From assembly GCA_036269075.1 (NCBI GenBank), contig DATASX010000069.1, positions 23,758 through 87,757 of the forward strand: a DNA stretch of 64,000 nucleotides, written 5' to 3'. The translations under genes were made by a program, and so were the position numbers. The notes under the pieces are model-generated. The model was given only the letters and a program-made list of their open reading frames with translations, ran no database searches and was not told the origin of the DNA. This DNA comes from Sporichthyaceae bacterium (lineage in GTDB: Bacteria; Actinomycetota; Actinomycetes; Sporichthyales; Sporichthyaceae). Numbering within the stretch: the first letter of the stretch is position 1; every line of letters starts with the position of its first letter. This document shows, piece by piece, positions 58,135 through 64,000 of this stretch.

Positions 58135-59577
58135 CTACTTCGCTGCGGACGTGGCGACCTGCACCTGGCGGGAACTTGCCGGTGCGGCGACAGCCTCGGG
58201 CTTGTCCGGGCGTACCCGAGCGCCCAGGCAGAGCCGGATCAGGTCCCGGTACATCTGTGCGTCGATCGCGAGGTCGGCTCGAGCGGCCCGCAGGACGGCG
58301 CCACGGTCCGCCCCCGGCCGACGCAGCGCTCGGAGGGTCCAGACGGCCGATCGGCGCAGGGTGAAGGCCCGCTGCGGGCTCTTGGTCCGTCCGAACATGT
58401 CGACGAGCAAGCCGGCCGCACCGGTACTGGCCATGGCGGCCCGGAAGTACTCCAGCTCGACGGCGTTGGTCGACTCGGCACGGGTGAACTTGACGGCCCA
58501 GTAGAACTGGCGCACCACGCCGAGGTCTCGCTTCCGTTCGAAGGCCCGCAGCCGGCGGTCCAACGCGTTCGGGTCGTCCAGGACGTCGACGACCATCTCG
58601 CCGAGCACGCGCCCGTAGTGCAGCGCGTCGCGGATGCCCTGGGCGATCACCGGGTCCTTGAAGGACCCCGCGTCGCCGGTCAAGGCCCAACCCGGGCCGC
58701 TGGAGACCCGGAAATATCCGTCGGTGTCGTCGGCGAGACGAATCCGGCCGTCGAGCTCCGTGCCGGCCAGCCGCTCGCGGACGATCGGGTGGGACTCGAC
58801 CATCTCCGCCCACCGCTGCGCGGTGTCCTTGCGCATCCGGGGGATCTCCGCGACCGGGGGCATGAAAAGAGCGACCCCGCCGTCGCCGTTGGTCGGGAAG
58901 AAGTAGCCGATGTTGTCACCGACTCGCCAGGCGCTCAGGGCATTGCGGAGGGTGGGGTCGCCCGAGGCGACCGCCGCTTTGTCCTTGACGTAGTAGAAAG
59001 CCATTCCGCGCCCGGGTCGCGAGCGGCGGTAGGGAGTGCCGGAGCCGACCAGGCCGGCCACGGTCGAGTCACGGCCGTCCGCTCCGACCACCAGCTTGGC
59101 CCGCACCTCGTGCCGCTCGCCCTGCGCGTCGTCGTAGCGGATGCCGACGACCCGGTCGCCGTCCCGCACCAGGTCGACGAGCTTGCAGCGTTCCCGGACC
59201 TCGACCCCGGCCTCCCGCGCCGTCTCGACCAGCGCCAGGTCCATCTGGATCCGGCGGGGGCAGAGGCAGTAGTCGATGCCGCCGAGCGGGGTGAACGTGC
59301 CACGGAAACGTTCGCCGTCCGCGCCGAACTCGAGAAAGGGCATCTTCGGTGCGCCGCAGGCCTCGACGCGGTCCAGCGCGCCGAGCAGCTTCATCTCGTA
59401 CAGCCCGCCGGGGAAGATGCAATGGGTGGAGACCGTGTCCGAGGGGAAACTCGCTCGGTCGATGACCAGGACCTTGCGGCCGGCGAGCGCCAGCGGGATC
59501 GAAGTGGCGGTACCCGCCGGGCGGGACCCGACGACGACGACGTCGACCTGTTCAGGGGTTACGGGTGACTTGGACAC
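58135..59577 (-). CDS. FAD-dependent monooxygenase/oxidoreductase
   Basis: The 480-residue flavoprotein starts VDVVVVGSRPAGTATSIPLA (12-31). The dinucleotide motif reads GSRPAG as in one actinobacterial subgroup, followed by VLVIDRASFPSDTVSTHCI. The second FAD site is GADGRDS (about 163-169) and the third GDAGSFKDP. Together they indicate a PHBH/geranylgeranyl-reductase-type flavoprotein. It may hydroxylate or reduce a lipid intermediate. It lies in the middle of the operon. Confidence 0.85.
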   Translation of the reverse strand: MSKSPVTPEQVDVVVVGSRPAGTATSIPLALAGRKVLVIDRASFPSDTVSTHCIFPGGLYEMKLLGALDRVEACGAPKMPFLEFGADGERFRGTFTPLGGIDYCLCPRRIQMDLALVETAREAGVEVRERCKLVDLVRDGDRVVGIRYDDAQGERHEVRAKLVVGADGRDSTVAGLVGSGTPYRRSRPGRGMAFYYVKDKAAVASGDPTLRNALSAWRVGDNIGYFFPTNGDGGVALFMPPVAEIPRMRKDTAQRWAEMVESHPIVRERLAGTELDGRIRLADDTDGYFRVSSGPGWALTGDAGSFKDPVIAQGIRDALHYGRVLGEMVVDVLDDPNALDRRLRAFERKRDLGVVRQFYWAVKFTRAESTNAVELEYFRAAMASTGAAGLLVDMFGRTKSPQRAFTLRRSAVWTLRALRRPGADRGAVLRAARADLAIDAQMYRDLIRLCLGARVRPDKPEAVAAPASSRQVQVATSAAK

Positions 59578-59629
59578 GGGGGGACCTCACATCCGATGAG
59601 TGGCAGGGAAATTTGCGGCAAGCCGCGGG

Positions 59630-60382
59630 CTAGGCGGCCGACTTGAGTGCCTGTGCGTGGAGCAGTTCCGAGAGGGTCGCCAGCTCGCCGGCCTCCGCGG
59701 TGTCGAGTACCTGGGCGATGATCGATGCCATGCGCCGCTCGGTCTGCTGGTTGACCTCGGCGTAGGCCGATCGCAACGTGGCCACCGACGGGTACGGCGC
59801 AGCCCAGCCGAAGAAGGCGCAGTACTCCTCGCCCTGATTCAGCAGGTGCGCCTGGACGGGACCCAGTCCGGCTGTCGCGAGCGCGGCGAGGTGGATGCCG
59901 CCCTGCAGTTCGCGCAGCACGAGCGCGTTCTGCAACGCGCGTCCGGTCGAGTCGTCCGTGCGGGACAGCGAGCGCCAACCCGCGAACAGCGGCAGGCCCG
60001 CGCTCGGCGCCGCGTCGGTCACCCGCTCGCACAGAGCGTTGAAGCGATCCAGGTCGGATGCCTCGCTCAGATGGTCGCGAGCCCATTGCGCCGCCTGGGC
60101 GGTGTAGAGCGCCGCGGCGGCCCGCGGTGCGTGGGTGAAGGTACCGGCGGTCCACATCTGCACGACCAACGCGGGCTCGAACACTGCGAGCGTGGCCGCC
60201 GCCACCTCCGGCTGGACGTGGCCGAGCGCACCGGCGCGGCCGGTGAAGTAGCCCTCGAACGGATGGTCGAAGCCGGCTTCGAGGGAGCGCGCGAACTGTT
60301 CCGGATGCAACATCCAGATACCGCCGAGCGCCTCGATCGCCTTGCCGCCGGCCGCCGCGGCGGCTGTCCTCATCGGGTCCAT
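59630..60382 (-). CDS. Helical protein of the SCO6745 family
   Basis: The 250-residue protein is nearly all helical. The stretch DHPFEGYFTGRAGALGHV (39-56) matches the GxxGYFAGRAAPLG hallmark of SCO6745-like actinobacterial proteins, whose role is unknown. It is 66 bases from the SDR gene and 52 from the monooxygenase gene, so it belongs to this operon. Confidence 0.7.
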   Translation of the reverse strand: MDPMRTAAAAAGGKAIEALGGIWMLHPEQFARSLEAGFDHPFEGYFTGRAGALGHVQPEVAAATLAVFEPALVVQMWTAGTFTHAPRAAAALYTAQAAQWARDHLSEASDLDRFNALCERVTDAAPSAGLPLFAGWRSLSRTDDSTGRALQNALVLRELQGGIHLAALATAGLGPVQAHLLNQGEEYCAFFGWAAPYPSVATLRSAYAEVNQQTERRMASIIAQVLDTAEAGELATLSELLHAQALKSAA

Positions 60383-60448
60383 GGGAACTCCTTTTCGCTC
60401 ATCAGCCAGTGGTGGAAGGAAAGTGCCGCAGGTGTCGGTGACGGCTGA

Positions 60449-61204
60449 TCACGGGAAGCCGCCGTCGACGCGCAGCATCGCGGCCGTGCAATAGGTGGAG
60501 GCAGTGGAGGCGAAGTACAGTGCGGCGCCGACGATCTCGTCGGGTCGACCCCCGCGGCGCAGCGCCATCGACGCGAACAGTTGCTCGAACTGTTCCGGGT
60601 CCCAGGCTTTCGAGATGTCGGTGAGGAACGGCCCGGCCACGATCGCGTTGACTCGCACCTCGGGACCGAGTGCCTTCGCGAATCCCTCGGTGAAGACGTT
60701 CAGTCCGGCCTTGGCCGCGGCGTAGGGCAAGGCGTCCGGTGTCGGTCGCAACGCGGTGACCGAGGAGATGTTGATGATCGAGCCGCCGCCATCAGCCTGC
60801 ATCCGCGACCCGAACGCCGCGGTCAATCGGAACGGCCCCTTGAGATTGGTCGCGAAAACCTTGTCGTAAAGGCCCTCGTCGAGCTCGAGCAAGGAGGGGT
60901 ACACCGGCGCCGCCCCGGCGTTGTTGACCAGTACGTCGACCCGACCGAAGGCCTCGTAGGCGGCAGCGACCAGTGCGTCGCACTGAGCCCAGTCGCTCAC
61001 GTTGCAACCGACCGCAACAGCCCGCCGGGAATACTTCCTCCGGATCTCGGCGGCGAGTTCCTCGCACGCTCCCGCCTTGCGACTGGCGACAACCAGGTCG
61101 GCGCCGCGCTCGGCGAAGGCCAGACAGATCTCCTGGCCCAGCCCGCGGCTGCCGCCGGTGACGACCGCGACCTTGCCCGTCAGGTCGAACAGCGAGTCGG
61201 TCAT
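60449..61204 (-). CDS. Short-chain dehydrogenase/reductase
   Basis: The 251-residue classical SDR has TGGSRGLG (16-23), NNAG (94-97) and catalytic Ser148-Tyr161-Lys165 (LPYAAAK). Its ATG overlaps the kinase stop (ATGA 61201-61204), so the two are translationally coupled. In LvaACD-like pathways an SDR reduces a 4-keto group before the kinase acts, which matches this pairing. A direct substrate cannot be assigned. Confidence 0.88.
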   Translation of the reverse strand: MTDSLFDLTGKVAVVTGGSRGLGQEICLAFAERGADLVVASRKAGACEELAAEIRRKYSRRAVAVGCNVSDWAQCDALVAAAYEAFGRVDVLVNNAGAAPVYPSLLELDEGLYDKVFATNLKGPFRLTAAFGSRMQADGGGSIINISSVTALRPTPDALPYAAAKAGLNVFTEGFAKALGPEVRVNAIVAGPFLTDISKAWDPEQFEQLFASMALRRGGRPDEIVGAALYFASTASTYCTAAMLRVDGGFP

Positions 61205-62277
61205 GATCCCGCCTCGATGACCGCGACGGCGCGAGCGATCAGGTCGACCGAGTAGCGGTGCAACTTCTGGCCCATGACCTCGGTCGCCTTGCCCTGCAGC
61301 GATCTGACGTAGGTGCCCTCGAGGATCACGCTGAGTTTGAAGGCCGCGAGGACTCGGTACCAAGCCAGATTCGACAGGTCCCGGGAGCTTTGTCGCGCGT
61401 AGTCGGCGATGAGGTCGTCGACGGTCGGAAGGGCCCCGGCTCTGCGCAGCGGGGCGGCGAGTTCGTCGACACTGTCACCCGCACCGGGCCACGTCGACAG
61501 CAGCCAGCCGAAGTCCAGCAACGGCTCGCCGACGGTGCACATCTCCCAGTCGACGATCGCGGCCACCCGCCCGCCGTCCGGGGCGCACATGAGATTGGCG
61601 AGGTGGAAGTCGCCATGCACGACACCTGGGGTGAACGTGGCCGGGCGTCGGTCCTCCAGCCAACCCGTCACCGTCTCGACGCCACCGTCGAGGCTGCTCG
61701 CGTAACCGGGAACCGAGGCGTACTTGGCGAGTTCGGAGAGCCAGCGGGGCACCTGACGCTCCAGATAGCCCGTGGTCCGCCCGATGCCGTCCAGGGACGG
61801 ATGCGCGGGATCGACGGTGGCCAACGTCAGCAGGGCCTCCACGGCCGCGCCCCCGAGTCGGGCGCCGAACGTGGGATCGCCCGCGAGGTGCTTCGGCAGC
61901 TCGTTGGTCGGATTGAAACCGTCGACCGCGTCCATGACGTAGAAGGCCGCGCCACCCAGGGGCGCACCGTCCTCGCACGCGGCGACGAGGTGGGCATGCG
62001 GGACCGCGGAATCACGCAACGCCGCGAGCATCCGGACCTCGCGCCGGATTGCGTCGTTCGTGTCGGGGCGCAGGTGCAGCGGCCCGCGGCGCAGTACCAG
62101 GGCGCGATCCCCACGGCGGAAACGCAGCATGACGTTCTGCGTGCCACCGCCCAGTTCGACGATGTCGCGCATTCCTGTGCCGGGGACGCCTTGCTCGTCC
62201 AGCCAACGCGAGACGGCTTCCAGATCCGCAGGGGTCGGGGGTGGCGCGGCCGAGATGGCGAGGGTGGTTGGAGGCAT
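61201..62277 (-). CDS. APH-type kinase (ACAD10/11 kinase / LvaA-like)
   Basis: The 358-residue phosphotransferase has the catalytic loop HGDFHLANLM (H221, D223, N228) and the metal motif DWE (243-245), as in APH and choline kinases. The N-terminus GGGTQNVMLRFRRGDRALVLRRGP is typical of the kinase group tied to acyl-CoA dehydrogenases, which phosphorylates the hydroxyl of a 4-hydroxyacyl-CoA. The ATG at 62277 directly follows a promoter (-10 TACATT ends 6 bases before), so the mRNA is probably leaderless. It is the first gene of the operon. Confidence 0.85.
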   Translation of the reverse strand: MPPTTLAISAAPPPTPADLEAVSRWLDEQGVPGTGMRDIVELGGGTQNVMLRFRRGDRALVLRRGPLHLRPDTNDAIRREVRMLAALRDSAVPHAHLVAACEDGAPLGGAAFYVMDAVDGFNPTNELPKHLAGDPTFGARLGGAAVEALLTLATVDPAHPSLDGIGRTTGYLERQVPRWLSELAKYASVPGYASSLDGGVETVTGWLEDRRPATFTPGVVHGDFHLANLMCAPDGGRVAAIVDWEMCTVGEPLLDFGWLLSTWPGAGDSVDELAAPLRRAGALPTVDDLIADYARQSSRDLSNLAWYRVLAAFKLSVILEGTYVRSLQGKATEVMGQKLHRYSVDLIARAVAVIEAGS

Positions 62278-62283
62278 GGAGAT

Positions 62284-62307
62284 AATGTAGCGGTCACTCA
62301 GTACATT
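62284..62307 (-). promoter_or_regulatory. Promoter and TetR-type operator of the kinase operon
   Basis: AATGTA (62284-62289) and TACATT (62302-62307) bound a 24-base imperfect palindrome. On the minus strand TTGTCA (62312-62307) and TACATT (62289-62284) form a -35/-10 pair with a 17-base spacer, and the predicted start of transcription coincides with the ATG at 62277. A repressor here would block this promoter. The same 24 bases recur at 63129 with four differences. Confidence 0.68.
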
Positions 62308-62392
62308 GACAAGGTCGAGTTGCGGGTTTCCATGACCGGGAGCCGCTAGGGTGCGAGTCGACGGACCGGAGCACGGACTTGCGGAGGGAACG

Positions 62393-63070
62393 ATGAAGGA
62401 ACCCGCGGTCCGAGCGGGCCGTCCGCCCGGTGACCGCAGCGACACCCGGGCTCGGGTCGTGCAGGTCGCGACCCGACTGTTCGCCGAGAACGGCTACCAC
62501 GCAACGGGTGTCGCGGAGATCGGGCGCGCTGCCGGCCTGCGTAGCGGAGCGCTCTACTACCACATCGGATCGAAGGAAGAACTCCTGTTCGACGTCCTGC
62601 GGGGGCACCTGGAGGAGATGCGCGACAACGAGGAGGCGATCGCCGCCTCGGATGCGCAACCGGTCGAGAAACTACGGAATCTGATTGCCAGTCACACGCG
62701 GACGATCGCGACCCGAAGGGACGAGGTCAGGATCTGGGTCCGCGATGCGGAAGCACTCACCGGCGAGCGGGCGCTGGAACTGCAGGACATGCGCGAGCGC
62801 ATCCAGGAGGCTTGGCGAGCGGTCTTCGTGGAAGGAGTGCGGACCGGCGATTTCCGCACCGCGGATCACGCCCTCGTTAGTGGCGCGCTGGGCATGGTGA
62901 ACAACCTGTACATGTGGTACCAACCACGCGGCCAGATGGGCACCGAGCAGCTCAGTGCCGTGTTCTCCGACATGCTCATCGACGGGATCCGCGCGCCGCG
63001 GAAGGCGCCCGGTACCGCGTCCCGTGCGCGATCGGCCCGATCCACGAAAACCGTCGAGCGACTCGGCTGA
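62393..63070 (+). CDS. TetR-family transcriptional regulator of the kinase operon
   Basis: The 225-residue regulator has helix-turn-helix residues about 18-62 (RVVQVATRLFAENGYHATGV then EIGRAAGLRSGALYYHIGSK). The ligand domain ends with an Arg/Ser/Thr-rich tail. The ATG at 62393 has GGAGGG upstream. It is divergent from the kinase operon, and the gene is bracketed by near-identical operators at 62284 and 63129. It probably senses an acyl-CoA. Confidence 0.88.
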   Translation: MKEPAVRAGRPPGDRSDTRARVVQVATRLFAENGYHATGVAEIGRAAGLRSGALYYHIGSKEELLFDVLRGHLEEMRDNEEAIAASDAQPVEKLRNLIASHTRTIATRRDEVRIWVRDAEALTGERALELQDMRERIQEAWRAVFVEGVRTGDFRTADHALVSGALGMVNNLYMWYQPRGQMGTEQLSAVFSDMLIDGIRAPRKAPGTASRARSARSTKTVERLG

Positions 63071-63128
63071 GGGTCGGCTCGCTCCGGGGAGAACCGTTGT
63101 CCGGCAAGACTTACGGCGCGGGCTTGTA

Positions 63129-63152
63129 AATGTAGCGGGCACTCACTATGTT
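63129..63152 (+). promoter_or_regulatory. Promoter and second TetR-type operator, before the DJ-1/PfpI gene
   Basis: AATGTA (63129-63134) and TATGTT (63147-63152) bound a copy of the 62284 site with 20 of 24 bases equal. On the + strand TTGTAA (63124-63129), 17 bases, TATGTT (63147-63152) form a -35/-10 pair. Transcription would start near 63159, leaving a leader of about 90 bases before the ATG at 63251. Confidence 0.65.
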
Positions 63153-63250
63153 GAGTTTTACGACGCCCGCCGGCGTCCATCCGGCAGCCGGGCCGCGCCC
63201 CGCGCGCGGCCCCGCGCCTTCACCGTTGAGTAGATCGCGAGGTTCAATCC

Positions 63251-63952
63251 ATGACCAAGATCCTGCTGGCAGTCACCGGCGCCCGAACCTGGACGCTCGC
63301 CGACGGTACGGCGCGCCCGACCGGCTTCTGGCCGGAGGAGTTGATCGTGCTGCACCGGACCTTCCAGGGCGCCGGTTTCCAGGTCACTCTGGCCACTCCC
63401 GGCGCGGTCGTGCCGGTGCCCGACGAGGCGGGTTTCGCCCCGGAGTTCAACGGCGGCTCGACCGAGGCGGGCCCGGCATTTCGTGACTACCTCGAGTCGA
63501 TCGAGGGGCAACTGCGCTCGGTCGAGAACCTCGATGAGGCCACGGCGGCACAGTTCGATGCGGTTGTCCTGCCGGGCGGTCACGGCCCGATGGAGGACCT
63601 GGCCGTCTCGGCCTCGTTCGGTCGGCTCCTGGTCGAGTTCCTCGCGCAGGGCAAGATTGTCGGGGCGCTGTGCCACGGCCCCGCGGGCCTGCTGGCCGCG
63701 GCGGCGCCGGACGGGTCATGGGCCTTCGACGGCTACCAGATGACCGGCTTCAGCAACCATGAGGAGAACCAGATCGGCCTCGGTCCGCTGGCTTCCTGGC
63801 TGCTGGAGGACGAACTGACGGCCAAAGGCGGAAAGTTCGTCGCCGGTCCGGCCTGGGGCCCGCACGTGATCTCGGACCGCAACCTCCACACCGGGCAGAA
63901 CCCGGTCTCCTCCCAGCTGTTCGCCGACCTGCTGGTCAAGCAGCTCGGCTGA
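63251..63952 (+). CDS. DJ-1/PfpI-superfamily protein (Hsp31/glyoxalase III-like)
   Basis: The 233-residue protein has the nucleophile elbow GALCHGPAG with Cys141-His142 and the family Glu29 (FWPEELI). The upstream PGGHGPMEDL resembles Hsp31-like chaperone/glyoxalase III enzymes that detoxify methylglyoxal-like dicarbonyls. All three key residues are kept, so it is probably active. It has a TetR-type operator at its promoter shared with the kinase operon, which suggests a link to a reactive keto or aldehyde intermediate. Confidence 0.85.
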   Translation: MTKILLAVTGARTWTLADGTARPTGFWPEELIVLHRTFQGAGFQVTLATPGAVVPVPDEAGFAPEFNGGSTEAGPAFRDYLESIEGQLRSVENLDEATAAQFDAVVLPGGHGPMEDLAVSASFGRLLVEFLAQGKIVGALCHGPAGLLAAAAPDGSWAFDGYQMTGFSNHEENQIGLGPLASWLLEDELTAKGGKFVAGPAWGPHVISDRNLHTGQNPVSSQLFADLLVKQLG

Positions 63953-64000
63953 GCGACGCCCGCGGCGCCCGACGCCGCGTGGACCCCCACGAACAGCGAC

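Noticed and set aside
1..64000. Mobile element, prophage or genomic-island borders
   Set aside because: I saw no transposase, integrase, tRNA, long terminal repeats or shift in base composition. The duplicated modules show no flanking repeats.
1..64000. CRISPR array, toxin-antitoxin or phage-defence system
   Set aside because: No regularly spaced repeats and no nuclease, toxin or defence domain were recognised.

Overview
The window is high-GC DNA (around 70 % by eye) with many GTG and a few TTG starts, tight operons with 4-base stop/start overlaps, PucR, LAL, TetR and MarR regulators, DUF3556 membrane proteins and several cytochromes P450. This fits a soil-type actinobacterium. The two LIV-type binding lipoproteins with very long Ala/Pro-rich linkers hint at a Sporichthya/Frankiales-like lineage, but that is a guess. 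I saw no tRNA, rRNA, CRISPR array, transposase or integrase. The window reads as a chromosomal catabolic region for lipid-, terpenoid- or sterol-like acids.

Layout. (1) 1-12.5 kb: a lipocalin-like protein, orphan NorEF-like oxidase subunits, an acyl-CoA ligase, a P450, an acyl-CoA dehydrogenase, a CoA-transferase, two tandem MarR paralogues, an orphan binding lipoprotein and a dienoyl-CoA-reductase-like SDR. A GTCTA-centred motif recurs in the promoters here. (2) 12.6-22 kb: a possible 37-residue basic peptide between two hairpins, a secreted hydrolase, module A (DUF3556 protein plus CrtI-like FAD enzyme), a large LAL regulator and a PucR regulator. (3) 22-37.2 kb: a TetR regulon containing an LLM flavoenzyme, a hydrolase, two crotonases, an acyl-CoA ligase, an SCP2 protein, a ferredoxin, two P450s, an alpha-methylacyl-CoA racemase, and a ring-cleavage-type bicupin followed by two CrtI-like enzymes and an SDR. 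One operator sequence recurs at four promoters here and at a fifth upstream of the secreted hydrolase. (4) 37.3-41.5 kb: an unknown protein and two envelope-polysaccharide-type membrane proteins. (5) 41.5-54.9 kb: one unidirectional run of 12 genes: acyl-CoA ligase, module B (a second DUF3556/CrtI-like pair), PucR, a complete LIV-type ABC importer, a surface-anchored protein, a small membrane protein and an SCP2-like protein. (6) 55-64 kb: an NTF2-like protein, a CYTH protein, and an operon with an APH-type kinase, SDR, helical protein, FAD monooxygenase, Rieske ferredoxin and ACAD10/11-like dehydrogenase. A TetR gene lies beside it, with the same operator on both sides, followed by a DJ-1/PfpI protein.

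How it may work together (inference): acids are imported by the LIV-type system and possibly carried by SCP2 proteins. Three ligases activate them, P450s with the ferredoxin oxidise them, racemase, dehydrogenases, crotonases and SDRs shorten them, and the bicupin may open a ring. Three local regulators appear to control separate blocks through recognisable operators. The candidates for undescribed biology are the duplicated DUF3556/CrtI-like module joined to the extended importer operon, the kinase-SDR-dehydrogenase operon, and the bicupin operon.
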